Notes: generated by a model not told the origin, from the sequence alone. 64,000 bases of DNA from Voacanga thouarsii (GCA_026120185.1 JANUWF010001659.1:2604001-2668000); one strand, 5' to 3'. Shown: positions 45,460-58,140, counted from the first letter of the stretch. Translations and numbers: made by a program.

Positions 45460-48400
45460 TGTGAAACCCCAACTAAAACCAACCCTAGAGTAAGGGGGTC
45501 GGGATGCATATCATATTTTTTGCATGTATAAATATATTTTTGAATGATTTTATGTGCTTTGGAATTGTGATTTATAGTCTAGAAGGCTTAATTATGCTTA
45601 TTGAGTAGGAAGGGGAAAATGGTAATTTTGCTTGAAGTGGAAATACGGAGATAGCTTATAGGAAGAATATTTCAGAGAGAAAATAAGAACAAGAGTTGTT
45701 GTGGTTTAGTGGTTAGAGCTTTGGAATTAATCTCTAAGGTCTTGAGTTCAAATTCCATCATTTAAGTTTTAGTATGATTAATTTTATTTTTGTGAAGGGT
45801 GGAATATTTTCGGCTTTGCAGGCCATAAGAAGAAGTAGGAGTGTTATCCTAAGGGAGACATGAAGGGAATGTCTTAATCCTACTCTTGTGCCCTACAAAA
45901 ATTCTTAAGGGATTCATGCCCTTTTTGTTCCCTAACTTACCTTAAATTCTTCATCAATTAAGCTTGTTCAATTATCCAAATCTATATTTTAATTCCAGAA
46001 AATTTCAGCATGGTTCTTTGATATTGGAGTTTCGAAAATGCCTCTTTGAGGATAGAATTTTCTTTGAAAATGGTGAAGGAGTTAAGGAAGTTTCCCAAGA
46101 GAATTAATCTCCATGGTTGAACCTTCAAACTCCACTCCATAAGTGTTCATCTTCTTCATGTAGCAATCTGGAAATTTTCCAGCTTCTTGGTTAGTCCAAT
46201 CTTCGAAAACTTTAGCCATTTTTCTTGCTCAAATATTGCCAGAAAAATAGCTAATTTGTTCAGCTTGAAGACTGAAACCTTTGGCCAAAAATTGGACTGC
46301 ACAAAGCTGTGCAAACCAGGAAAAAAATCCTGGACAATTTCGCAACCTAGCAGTCCAAAAACCAAGCTGTTTCTTCTAGCCTTCAAACCAATAATTCATC
46401 TCTGTCTTTCCTACATAAAGAAGGCTGGAAACTAGCCTTAAAGGACCCTCCAATACCCCTTCAAACCTTTTGCAAGTCGGCTAGAACATTGCAGAAAAAA
46501 AACTACACAAAAATTCCTGCAAAACCACTCGAATGAACAATCAGAAATTCCAGCCTTACTCCTTCTTCAACCTTGTCCGAAAAACCACTTCAACTTTTTG
46601 TGAAAATAACCTTAGTCAGCCATGAACTGAACTTCATCACCCTCCTGCATTGATTTGCACGAAAGAGCACCATAGCCACTCCTTAAATCACTACAATCAA
46701 ACCTTCAATTGGAATTCAAAATTTCAGCAAATTACTCCATGAAAATTTCCATGGATCAAGCCTCAACCAACCAGAAATTTCCTTCACCATAACACTTAAC
46801 ATTTCGGCCACCCTATAGCTCCTTCAAACCTCATTCATCTCAGCAAAACTTTAGCAAATTCCAGTCGGCTATAGCAGCTCCAAGAACCTCCATCAACCAA
46901 ACAATTCTTACCATATCTTCTATCTTAATTCACTCCCTAAATTATTTTTTTGAATTTCAAACAACCAGCTTTCCCTCTTCTCCCTAATCTGAAAATTCAA
47001 TCACCAGAATTCCTCTAACCATTCTGCCAACACAATTTAGCAAATTTCGTCCAGCCTTCTCTCCATCCTCTCCATTTCTCCAAGAACACCAAGAACACAC
47101 ACCACCATTCTCCAAGCCTAAGACCATCCTAAACACCTCCAATCTCTCCCAAAAACTCCAGATCATGTCTACTCACCCTTTAGAATCCATTTCTGTATTT
47201 TATAACATTAAACACTGAAAATAAAATTTTGCTATCGGATAAAAAATCAGAATTTTTCTTGAAGATTCAAGAACTCTCTCAAGGTAACCATGAACGATTA
47301 TGTTCATCTTCTTTCCTCTTCAATTTTTAATATAATATACTAATGCTCTCCCTCTCTCTCTACCGAAATGGTTGTTTCAACCATGGCCATTTTTTCTTCT
47401 TCCTTCTTGGTTAGATCAAGCCTTCCAAGTGTGTGGATTCTCTTGAAACTTCATCAAGGTAGTCATCAATCGAGTATGTCTATTTAACCTTCTCCTTAAT
47501 TCTAAAATCTGTCTCTTGGATGTTGTTAGAAAAGGATGGAATATGATTAGAGATTGAGTATGTGTGTAGATGAAGGAGTTGAGATTGGAGCATGAGGATA
47601 ACTTGTCATGGTTGAGTTTTATGATGTTTTGTGGTTTGTTGCATGCTCTTCATGTCATGAGTTAGTATGAATGATTAACCATGATAGAAATTATGTCACC
47701 TTTGGTGAATAAGGTTTTATGTTCTTGTATTCTTGTTGAAGCCATGAATATGATTATGCTTAGTGAAGTTTGGATCATGTGATGGTAGATATAGATTTAA
47801 GCCTTTATTCATGAATTGAATGGTTTGTTGATTGGTATTAGAGTTTATGTTCATGACTTTTGTTAGTCATAGGAAGAGTATGATCATGACCTTGTTGATC
47901 CTAAACTATTTAAGTTAGCCAATTTTATTACATCAATAATAAGAAAAATTAATATTATATTTTCTTCCAATAATTTCGGAAACCTAGGAAGCTTTGGAAT
48001 TGGATTGTTAAATGAAATAGTGATATTTTAGCCAAATGAATGATATCTTTATTAAAAATAATGTATATAAATATTTATATATAATAATAATATTAAATAA
48101 AACCTTTTATATAAATAATCATAATAGGTAAAATATTAATCTTATAAGTCATATATTCATAAATACTAGCAAATTTTATTTATTACCTTATGATCAAAGT
48201 TAATAAAATTTACTATTAATTTTATTTACTAATTATTTTCTATCTATTAATTATTAATTAAGAGATTAGTAATAATTTATTATTTTTAATAAAATCATCT
48301 AAGACATAGGACCTTTCATCAAATAAACCCTAGTTTATTTATTAATAACAAAGATTTATATTTGAACATATAGCTTATTAGTAATTATTTTGCGATTCCT

Positions 48401-49669
48401 AGTCATTTTATTATCAAGTTAGATTTATTTTATAAAACCCTTTTATCTTCTAGCCTTAAAGTTTGGGACATTAGGGTCGTGATTGTAGTAAGTTGAACTA
48501 AGATTATTTATGGAAGCAAATATGGCTTGATTTTAATTATGGCTTGTGTTTACCCCAGGCGGGGTTAGGTCAGCTTTGGAAGATCTTTGAATTAGCTCAA
48601 GCAAAGGATCAGGTAAGCTCCTGTATAAAACTTATTTACTGTAAAAAGGTTACTATGGCAAGCCAAACGCAAAGTGTGTGAACATTCATTTTTGTAAAGG
48701 CAATTAAGGACTTCTTCCTTTCTTGTTTCAGTCAAACAAATTATTTGAAAATCAACAAGCAGTTTTACTCAAACACCAAACTCTTTTTAAAACCAACTTT
48801 GACACAAACTTTAGAAACCTTTAATTGCTATTTCTAAATAAAGAAATGTTTTATCAGTTTTCTCCCAAGTAGGACAATCAAACGTTGAGTACTCAATAAG
48901 GGTAGGCTAGTAGTACTAGTTTTGAAGAGTAAGAGTGAGTCTTCTGGCAGGAGGCCACTTCCAGTAGATGAACTCAACTTGGAAAAGCGATAGTACTACT
49001 TTGTCATGCCGGTCTGAGCTAGCAAGTTTTAGTCATGTGGACTGTGTATTTCTGGAATAGACAACCGGATTGTTTGGGTGTAGAGAAGGAGGAGTATCTT
49101 ACCCGGTAGGCCGTACACCTACATTTTGTCAGTCTGCACAAAGTGTGGCATTCTGACCGTTATATGGTTATGGGGTCCAACGTGTGGTAACCCATGGCCG
49201 CCCTTTTGAGTGGTTGTATTTATTGTGCACTTATATGGTTTGAAAAGAAGAAAACGCCACTCTTTATTTTAACCTTATTTATTGCGTGCCAGCATTTTCT
49301 CTTATGAAGTTTTACAACTCGCATACATGAACTGTTTTACTTGAACACTCAAAGTACACACGGACTTACTGAGATTTTTATCTCATCACCCTTTTATGCC
49401 ATGATTTTAGGTTGATCCTGCTGTGGAGTTGAGTAGCTAGAAAGTTACCTTCTTGAAGACTTTATGTTATTTATTCTATATGTTGCTTTGAGAGATGATA
49501 GTGTACAATTTATTTTGGATTTGTTTTTGACTTATCGGGTTGTAATAAGTTTTAATTTTAAAGTATTTTTTTTTTATTTTCATTTGTGTGACCTAGTTAT
49601 AAAGACCCCTTGTCCTTTGGACGAGGCGATATCCCCTTCCCCGTTGGGCCTAGATTGTGGGGTGTTACA
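45460..49669 (+). mobile_element. Tekay/Del-like solo LTR, plus strand, TSD CACTT
   Basis: TGTGAAACCCC at the start and GGGGTGTTACA at the end, 4210 bp, flanked by CACTT (45455-45459 and 49670-49674). Same family as the minus-strand LTR it sits in, but in the opposite direction. Contains the tRNA-like module (45702-45756), a CT-rich run (about 47345-47372), an AT-rich block (48000-48420) and the conserved core (48885-49200). Confidence 0.92.
45702..45756 (+). other. tRNA-like A-box/B-box module in LTR U3
   Basis: TGGTTTAGTGG (45702-45712) then GAGTTCAAATTCC (45744-45756), about 240 bp from the LTR start. The spacing suits internal Pol III promoter boxes. Upstream GTTGTTG and the A-box resemble the 5' part of some tRNAs, but I see no acceptor stem pairing. 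Confidence 0.6.
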
Positions 49670-52066
49670 CACTTAATTTTAATTAATAATTAATAGATAA
49701 TAAATAATCAGTAATAAATAATAAAATTAATTATAAATGAACCATATTTAATTTTTAATTAATAAATAATAAATAGATTTTAATATAAATAATATTTATG
49801 GATTTAGGTAAAAGTTTTAACTATGGCCTATAAGGTCATTAATTAATTCTAATATTTTATTTATTACTATTATTTATATAAAAGGTTTTATTTATTATTA
49901 TATATATTATTTTTAATAAAAGACCATATTTATTTGATTAATAAAATATTAATATTTTATTTAATATTCTATTCCAAACCTTTCTAGTAATTTTGAATTT
50001 CATAGGGAAAAACATAGTAGTAAAAGTAATAAAATTTGTTAATAAAAATAACTTAGGATTAACAAGAAAATAATCTTTCGCCATGATTTTCCTATTACTA
50101 GACAATATTCATGAACACATTCCCAAACATCAACTAATAGGCTAATCTATTCATGAACATGTGCTTGAATTAACATATACTATCACAAAGCTAATTTCCT
50201 ACTAGGCGTATTCATCATTCATGGCTTCAATGGAAGTAAGAACATAAAAGCCTAATCACCTTTGGTGTCATAACATCTAACAATCTTCCTATCAATATCT
50301 AATAGACATGAATTTAGAAATTAAAAAGAGGATTTAAGAAAAAATACTTCATAGATGATCACTTGATGAAGACTAGTGAAGGTCCACGTGTTTGAGAGTC
50401 TTGTGATGTTCGAAAAACAGCCATGATTGGCCATCATCATTTCGCCTGAGAAAGAAAGAGAGAGAGAGCATTGAATGGAACATTAAAAATTGAATAGAAG
50501 AGGAAGAACAAGAAGGTTGTTCTTGTTTTACCTTTTTGATGTTCTTGAGACCTTCAAGAAAAAAAAAACTGATTTTGATCCGTTCAAAAATTCTAGTTTG
50601 TGTGATTTTGTGTTGTAAAGACCAGAAATGAAGTCTAAGGATTAACTATGAGTGATCTGGAGTATTTAAGAGTGATTTGAGATGTTTAGGATAGGTTTAG
50701 GCTTGAAGAGGTTAATTGTATGTTCTTGGTATTTTGAGAGAGTTTGAGAGAAAAATGGCTCACAAATTTCTGGGATTTGTTGTTGGCTGAATGGCCTTGT
50801 GTAACTAGAAGTCTCGGTTTTAGCAAGATGGAGAGAGAGTGTTTAGTTTTTTTTTTTTAAATTCAAATAGAGAAAAATGAGGAGTTGTTTGAGGTAGAAG
50901 ATTAGTTAATGGTGATTGATCATGGGAGGTCTCTTTACTCTTCAATGGTGTAGGCTGAACATGCTAGGTTTACTACCAAGAATGGAGAGTTGTTCTGGTT
51001 TTAATGCTTGCCAAAAAATGGTCTAGGATGGCAGAGAAATTTTCTGGTTAATCACTTGCTACAAGAGTGTTTTAATAGAGCAAAAATTTTGGAATTATTT
51101 TGAAGTTCAAATGAGTTTTGGATAGAGTGATCTTATGAGCTTTTTGAGGGGTGATCATGGAGTCCAAACACTCAAGGTAAGTGTGGAGGTCAATGGTTTT
51201 TAGTCCATGGCTAAACAATTTTTAAAAGTTTGAATGGTGTTTTTCGGCTTGGCATTGAGAGACCAAGCCTGAATTTTTCTGGTTTTCATTGCTCAAGAAT
51301 GCTTTGAATGATGATGGTTTTTGGTGCAGAATTTTCTGCATTTATTGGCCCGATTTGCAGCTGTTTTTCTGGGGTGTTTGAGGGTCTTTTAAGGATGGTT
51401 TTCCAGCCTTTTTTCTGGAGAAAAATAGAGGAAGTTCCAGCTGATTTGATGACCTTAAGATGGCTTCAATTCTAGCTTCAAAAGCAGCGAATTGCTGCAT
51501 GAATTTTTCTAGTTTTGCAAAGTTTGTACAGTCCGAAAAATGCACAAAATTTTCAGCCTTCAACCTCACATGAAATGACCATATTTCTAGGAGCAAATGG
51601 GGTAGGATTGTTGGTTGAAATTTTTGAAAACCATTCTGCAAAAATTCTGAAAATTTTTCAGATTTTCCTTTACTAAATTATGAACAACATGAATGTAGGA
51701 TTGAAGGTATAACTATGGTGATTTATTTTTCTTGGGAACCCATCCTAATTCTTCTCCCTATTTTCAGCACTCCCCATCCTCTAGAGCTGATTTTCGAATT
51801 CCAATTGCTAGGGGTTTATCACAGAATTTTTGGAATTAAAAGAAGAGATTAAGGGATTATGGATAATTTAAATTATGAAGATGTTAGGGCAAGGTTAGAG
51901 AAATTAAAGGAACAAGAATTCCTCTAGAATTCTTTTTAGGACATGATCACATGGTCAAGACATTCTCTTCATGTCTCCGTTAAGACAACATTCCTATCTT
52001 TAAGGAATGTAAGAAAAACAAAAATTCAAACATAGCTAAGATAATCATGAATAATACTTAAGTGAT

Positions 52067-52121
52067 GGGATTTGAACTCATGACCTTAAAGATTAATTCT
52101 AAAGCTCTAACCACTTAACCA
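52067..52121 (-). other. tRNA-like A-box/B-box module in LTR U3
   Basis: Sense TGGTTAAGTGG (52111-52121) then GAGTTCAAATCCC (52067-52079). Confidence 0.55.
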
Positions 52122-52368
52122 CAACAACTCTTATTCTTATTTTCTCACCCAAATATTCTTCTTATCTAAACCTCAACTAATCTTCATATTTTGACCTCAA
52201 GCAAAATTACCTTTTTACCCTTCCTACCCAATAAGCATAAATAAGCCATTTAACCTATAAACCACAATTCTAAAGCACATAAAATCATTCAAAAAGTATA
52301 CTTTTATGTAGAATGATATGATATGCATTCCAACCCTTTTACTCTAAGGTTAGCTTTAGGTGGGGTTT

Positions 52369-53244
52369 CCTAAAAACCATATAAGCTACAATAGCTAAAT
52401 GATTGTGGTGAATTGAGAATGAACAAGCAAGCATTGGTTGCATTTGATATATGGCAATACAAGGATGAAATTCTTTGTGATGTGGTACCAATATAAGTTA
52501 GTTATCTAGTTTTAGGAAGGCCTTGGTAATATGACCAGAATGTGGTACATAATGGAAAAAAGAACACTTATGCGGTGTCCAAGGAAGGAATGAAGTACAT
52601 TCTTTTATTATTGACTCCAAGTGTAGTAAACCAAGATAAAAAGTTTATGAGAAAGAAAAAAAGAAAAAAAGTTTACAGGAGAACTCGAAAAAATAGAAGT
52701 GTGAGAAGAAAGAGAATGAAGGAAAAGAGAAAGTTGAGATGCAAAAACAAGTGAGTACAAAAGAAAAAAGAGGAAAAAAGTAAGAAAGTGGAGGTAAAAG
52801 AAGAGTGAATTACTTTGTAAAAAAGAGTGAAGTTATAGAAGCTATAGAAATTAAGGAACTAGTAATCCTTCTTGTTTGTAAAAGTTTTTATATTTCTATT
52901 AAAGAATCTAATCTTTCTTTGCCTAATGACGTTACAAGTATCATCAACAAATTTGAAGACATTTTCCTAAAAGAGTTACCTAAAGGACTACCACCTATAA
53001 GGGGAATCAAATATTGCATAGATTTTGTATCTGAAGTTGTCATTTCAAATAGGCCAGCCTATAGGTGCAATCCCGATGAATCTAAAGAGTTGCAAAGACA
53101 AGTGAATGAGTTGCTCAAGCAGGGATACGCTCGAGAAAGCTGAAGCCCTTGTGCAGTACCTATCTTTCTATTTTTAAAGAAAGATGGTAGATTACAAGGC
53201 TATCAACAATATATAAAATATCATTATCCCATTCCTAGATTTGA
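52369..53244 (+). pseudogene. Reina-like chromovirus protease end, basic linker and RT start
   Basis: Reads KPYKLQ-stop-LNDCGELRMNKQ (usual KPYKLQWLNDCGE, TGG to TAG), YKDEILCDVVPI, LVLGRPW, HNGKKNTYAVSKEG, then a Lys/Arg-rich linker (52648-52800), and the RT entry IINKFEDIFLKELPKGLPPIRG, FVSEVVISNRPAYRCNPDES, LQRQVNELLKQGYARES, SPCAVPIFLFLKKDGR, YHYPIPRFDDL. Cut at 53244 by the Athila-like LTR, with the sequence TTTGA just before. Left edge directly follows the Tekay LTR fragment. Confidence 0.82.
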
Positions 53245-53339
53245 TGATTTGTGTTGTGTAAGTGTTGTGCATGTGTTCTCATGCAGTAGAGAAATTCATT
53301 CAAAACTCAATCAAGTTTTAATTTAAACTACTAATTTAA

Positions 53340-53340
<1 letters not shown>

Positions 53341-53373
<33 letters not shown>

Positions 53374-53374
53374 T
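53341..53374. repeat. (CT)n(CA)n compound microsatellite
   Basis: A CT run followed directly by a CA run, inside the minus-strand LTR. Confidence 0.92.
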
Positions 53375-54409
53375 ACATATTTGAGTAAGTATACCCATCA
53401 TGTAGCATAGAGTCTAGTTGGTAAGTATCAAAGAGTCCCTAGGAATCACATCAGTTATCCCTACTTCTAACTTTATTTGATTGTTCAATCAACTAAAAAT
53501 AGAGAAATAAAGACAACTAACTACTATCAAATGCAACTAATTAGTAATGAGAATTATAAGAATACATCAACCCAAAAATAAGGCAGAGTCTAGAAGATCA
53601 CAATAGCAATATGTAAGTAGAAAAGGAGATTAACCATCTAATCAAAGTGAATTCCCCTAATAATGATCATGTATCAAACATCACTCAATCAATTGAATCC
53701 AAATTCAAGTATTAGCAAGGGTCACCCAATATTGCATAACCCACCCTCTATCAAGTAATAAGTTTCTTATCTTTGAGCCTAACCCATAGATATCTCTATC
53801 ATATAAATTGAACCCAATGAGCATTTAAATCAAAGACCCATAATTGTCAAGATAAAAAGTGCCAAGCCCTTATCTCTAGGTAACCTAACAACCCCATCTA
53901 TCACCAAGTTCTTATCCCCCAATCATTTCTCATTTTTATCAAGGGAAAACAATTTTATTAAACCAATATAAATGGGTACCCATATTATAAATCTATTTCT
54001 CAATTTTAATACAAGAGAACAACCTAATCAATCAATTTAATCAACAAACCTAAGTGATTGAATACTTAAATAGAATTTAATAAATCAAATATTAATCCAA
54101 TACAAGACCAAATTAGGGTATAACCCTTTAGTTACAATTAAATCCAAGCAAAATAAATATTACCAAATCTGAATCACAAAGCAAAAGAAATGAAAAGACT
54201 CATATACAAGTGCTCTTTTTCTTTGGATTATTCTTAGATTGCTCCTATTCTCTTCTAATCTAACTTTAATCTTCTCTTCTAACCCTCCTTGATGTTTTCA
54301 AAAGATTTTTAGATGTGAATTTCATGTGGTTCCCTCTAAAAATGAACAAGATGAGGGCTGTTTATAGATTCCTCTTGAAAAGCCCTAAAATCTACTAAAC
54401 AAAAGCATT

Positions 54410-54730
54410 CTGTGATATTGCATGGCACCATGGAAGGTGTTCTGTGTAGTTTGCATGGTGTTATACATGCTTTCCATTAGTTGTATTGGCTTTGCAACGA
54501 TGTTGTGGAACTTGATATCATTATGTGCTGCAATCATGCATGGTGGTGTGGAAAATAAGATGTACGACATTGTCAGCTCCTAGATATTTGATATTTCTAA
54601 AGTTTGAGCATGCACGGTGTCATTGATGGTATTGGGCATAGCATTGTGAAGCCCCAGTATTTTGATTTTGGTATTCAGGTGATGTCACGACAATATGCAG
54701 GGTGAGCTCGATAACACTGTGTAGCCTCAG
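54410..54730 (-). repeat. Palindromic word cassette in LTR (GCATGC/TGCATG type)
   Basis: Repeated words on the plus strand include TTGCATGGCACCATGG, TTTGCATGGTGTTATACATGC, ATCATGCATGGTGGTG, GAGCATGCACGGTGTC. It occupies the LTR place that holds GGCGCC words in the other subfamilies. Confidence 0.6.
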
Positions 54731-54901
54731 TAAAGCTCTTTTGCAGTTTTTTCTCCTTGAATCCACTTCTAATTTCCAAAACTTGCAACCTACATCAAAC
54801 AAGGAGAAAATAGGGAATAAGTAGCAATCTATAACAAACTATAAAGACTATAAAGCATATTAATAAGTAAAGTAAAATATGTATATAATAAGTAATTATC
54901 A

Positions 54902-56716
54902 CTCCCCACACTTAAACTTTTACTTGTCTTCAAGCAAATAAGAATTAAATACCCCAAGCAAATAACTTTTCTTATAAAACAAATTTTCACAAGATAGGAT
55001 TTTTTAAAGAAGTTTGGTAAATATGGTAAATGTATTATCTCTTTTTTTATCTAAAAATCTAATCGAATACCTATTTAGTCAAACCAATTTTTGTATAAAC
55101 TAATATATTAAGATAGGTGTCATTAAAGTATCGAAGTTGAATTAAACAAGTTTATACTTATTTAACACATTCTATTCTATTTCCTAAGTCAAGAATATAA
55201 ATCAGGTGATTCATATAAATAAGGAATAATAAGCAAACTTAAATTCTCTGACCTCCAAAGCTACTACAATCATAAGTAGCAAACAGAGGATTGGTTCACA
55301 TTCTCACCTTTGCAGGATAATGTAAATGCCTAATATAGATAAATAATTAAAGATCTTTCAACTTTTATAATACCCTCGTTAAACTCTCATTTTCTTTTTT
55401 GGACAAGGTAATGCAAAAGCCTAGTAAAGATATATGAATAATGATTTTTTAACTTTTGTTTTACCGTACTCTATCCACTCATTTTCTTATCCCAATCCAA
55501 ATTTATTTAAATTCAGAGTTAGGACTATCTAGAAGGTTATACAATATAAATAAGCCAAAATTTCTAATTTATGCTTTATCACAAGTTTCTTATTTATTCC
55601 TAAGAGAAAAATGTCGCAATATTTAAAACATAAATATTGTTAATAAAAATTCTCAAAACTTAGTCATTTCATACATAATATACAAGTTTATCTAAAAACA
55701 AACTCATCCAAAAAAGGTTAACTAAACTCTTATGCCAAAAGAAATACACTAACAAAATCATCAAAGTAAACTGATCCAAAAATTGAAAAATTTTTACTCA
55801 ATTTTCAAGCCAAGATAAAGCTCAATAATCCAAAAATAAACTTGCAGAGATTCACTTCTAACCTCTCCCCCACAATTAAAGTGAACAATGTCCTTATTGG
55901 CCAATAATATATGTAAAATTAATAAATGCAATAAGACTAAGAAAGACAAAGAGGGAAAAGTAAAGCAGTACTCCACAAGTAGGTAGAAGCCCAACTTGAT
56001 CATTAGGAGAAAGAAGAGAACCATCCATAAAAGAGGTTATATCTACAATCATAAAAAAGAATATAGTACTGAATATATAAAATAAAATAAAGTCTAAAGT
56101 CAAATGTCATAACAAAATAAAGTACTAAAAACATCCTAATAAGGTAAGAAACTCTTATCCCCATCATAGTTCGTGGCCTCTATGATGACTCGAGCCAACT
56201 CTTTGATATCTTATAATACTAGACTGTTGCAAGCGATCCCACATCTCATGGAAGAAGAAATAAGCACCATTTTGCTTTTTTTTTTTTTTTGAAAAGCCTC
56301 TAGAATGCTATTGATATCCTTCTATGTACTTCTGATCTACTTCCTAAGGTCAGAAGATGATTGATTTTAATTCTCTACCAACTCTATTGGGCTATTGATC
56401 ATCCCTTACTACTGAGTTATCATCTAACTCTGCTGAGCAATAGTGCCTTTGAATGCATCCATACCTATGGTCAATGTAGCAAAATTTATGTGTTACCTCA
56501 ACTTAGAAATCAACTATAGCAGTAAGACGTCCTACGTTAGCTAGGGTAAGAAGCTCGTGAAGACTCTACTATTGGGCTGCTACTGTGGTTGTGGCTGCTG
56601 TCTTTATCCAGTCTTCTCTTTGAATTCATTAGGAGTCAACCACTTTTTTTTTTATTTTTTATTTTCATCATAGTTGTATCTACCATTCACCATCCTATCT
56701 ATAACTACCTCAGCAG
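54902..56716 (-). pseudogene. 3' internal region of the minus-strand Athila-like element
   Basis: In sense from the right: a decayed ORF2 C-terminal segment (GRYNYDEN, KKKWLTPNEF, at about 56700-56640, compare CRYKYSQELKKWLTPFE of element 1), noncoding DNA, an internal PPT-like module at about 55862-55905 (GGACATTGTTCACTTTAATT then GTGGGGGAGA), AT-rich DNA, and the terminal PPT at 54902-54945 (GAAGACAAGTAAAAG then TTTAAGTGTGGGGAG). The same order and spacing type as 5126-6917 of element 1. Cut at about 56716 by the plus-strand LTR. Confidence 0.6.
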
Positions 56717-58140
56717 TTAATAATTTTCATTATATACATACTTTACATATCATTTGTGCTTCAAAATTTTTAAAATTCATTTTAGAATACTACTTAATTC
56801 CCCAATTTCATCTTATTTTATATAGGTTGAAAAGGTTAAGATTAAACAAGGATTCAAGAAGAAAAAGACTAAAACAGAGCTAAACTAAAGCTACACGGTG
56901 TCGTCAAGATCATTGTGCATGCAGCCGTACACTATCTGAATGTCAGAAGTCATAATACTAGGGATCCACAATGCCATACCCATCACTTTCTACGTCACCT
57001 TGTACTATTAGGATTTAGAAATGTTAAAACTTTTGGGCCTCAAAGGTGTTGTACACCTCACATTTGACGTAACCATGCAGGTTTACAGAATAGAATGAAT
57101 TCAAGTACTACGATGTCATGTCAAGGCTGGTATAAGAACATTAAAGTATGCATGCCGACATGCAGATCACCTTTCATGCCATCGTGCAACATTGCAGATA
57201 ACCCTCTATTCTATAAAATTTTAGATATTTAAGGAAACAACCTATAATAGCCTTCAATAGGCAAACACAGAGAGAGCCACCCACAAAATACCTCTAAAAA
57301 CCTCTTGGAAACATAAAAGAAAGCCAAAAAGAGAAGATCAAGAAAGGATTTAAGGAGAAGAGGAGCACCTAAAGGAAGACTGCAAAATATATGAGAAACT
57401 TTGTTTATGAGTTTTCTTTTTCTCCCATTTGTAATTTAATTTTGTAGATGTCAAATTTACTTGATTTGAGTTGTAATTAAAGGGTTGTATCCTATTTTAC
57501 TCTTGTATTGAATGCTTATTTGATCTATTGATTTCTAGTTTGAGTAATCTAAAACTTGGATTTGATTGATTGAATTTGTTGATGGGTAATTCTCTTATAT
57601 TGAACTTGAGAAATGATATATGAGATGAGTTCCCTTTTAGATTAATCCAATATATATTTTTTCCCTTGATGAACTTAAGGAAGAATTTGGAAGATTGAGA
57701 ACTTTATGGTAGATAAGGTTATGGGGTCATCTAGAGATAGAGATTCTATGATTTTTTAGTTTTGACTTAGATTTTATTGATTTTTATGCATCTTTGTGTC
57801 TATTTTATATGATAGAGATGTCTATAGTTTGGGTCTAAGGGTAGAAAATTCATTACTCGAGAGAGTAAATTTTACATTATTTTAGAAATCCTGCCAATGC
57901 TTGAGTTTAATCTTAATTGATTAAATGATGTTTCATATTTGAGTATTTGTGGGGGAATGCTTTTTAATTGCATGGCTAATTTCCTTTTTTCACTTGAATC
58001 TTGCCTTGTGATCTTCTAAATTTTACCTTGTAAATTAAGTTGATGTATATGTGTGGTACTCCTTTGTACTTAGCATTAATTAGTCATTTTACTTTTTATT
58101 TTGGCTGATTGAACAATAGAACTTTTGTGAAAATATGTGT
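56717..58140 (+). mobile_element. Plus-strand Athila-like LTR, third subfamily, interrupted at 58140
   Basis: Start by alignment at TTAATAATTTTC...TATATACATAC, equivalent to TGATAATTAC of the 54901 LTR with a changed second base. It shares the cassette type (56893-57195) and the later blocks (TTGTAATTAAAGGGTTGTATCC, TTGATTGATTGAATTTGTTGAT, GATTGAACAAT). Ends where the TGTTAG LTR begins; the rest would lie beyond the window or be lost. Confidence 0.55.
56893..57195 (+). repeat. Palindromic word cassette in LTR (GCATGC type), second copy
   Basis: Words include TACACGGTGTCGTC, GTGCATGCAGCC, GGTGTTGTACACC, ATGCATGCCGACATGCAG, CATGCCATCGTGCAAC. It matches the cassette at 54410-54730 in type and position. 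Confidence 0.55.

Larger units (their letters stand above)
44441..52368 (-). repeat. Partial Tekay-type LTR, interrupted by a same-family solo LTR
   Basis: Two parts, 44441-45459 and 49675-52368, together about 3.7 kb, colinear with the 37715-44063 LTR. The sense 3' end is missing (deletion junction at 44440). The sense 5' end stops at GGGGTTTC (52368), three bases short of the expected ACA, next to chromovirus protease sequence. A further internal deletion lies near 50281. Confidence 0.8.
53245..54901 (-). mobile_element. 3' LTR of a minus-strand Athila-like element, third subfamily
   Basis: In sense starts TGATAATTAC right after AAGTGTGGGGAG (PPT) and ends CAACACAAATCA, 1657 bp. Contains (CT)n(CA)n at 53341-53374 and a cassette of GCATGC/TGCATG-type words (54410-54730). 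Sequence in the second half matches the plus-strand LTR at 56717-58140. The left boundary is inferred from the ATCA end rule. Confidence 0.65.

Noticed and set aside
45691..45760. True tRNA gene
   Set aside because: A- and B-box-like words are present, but I could not pair an acceptor stem or a convincing anticodon arm; kept as a tRNA-like module.
52542..52754. Stand-alone Lys/Arg-rich protein
   Set aside because: Continuous with protease upstream and RT downstream in the chromovirus fragment; a charged linker is normal there.
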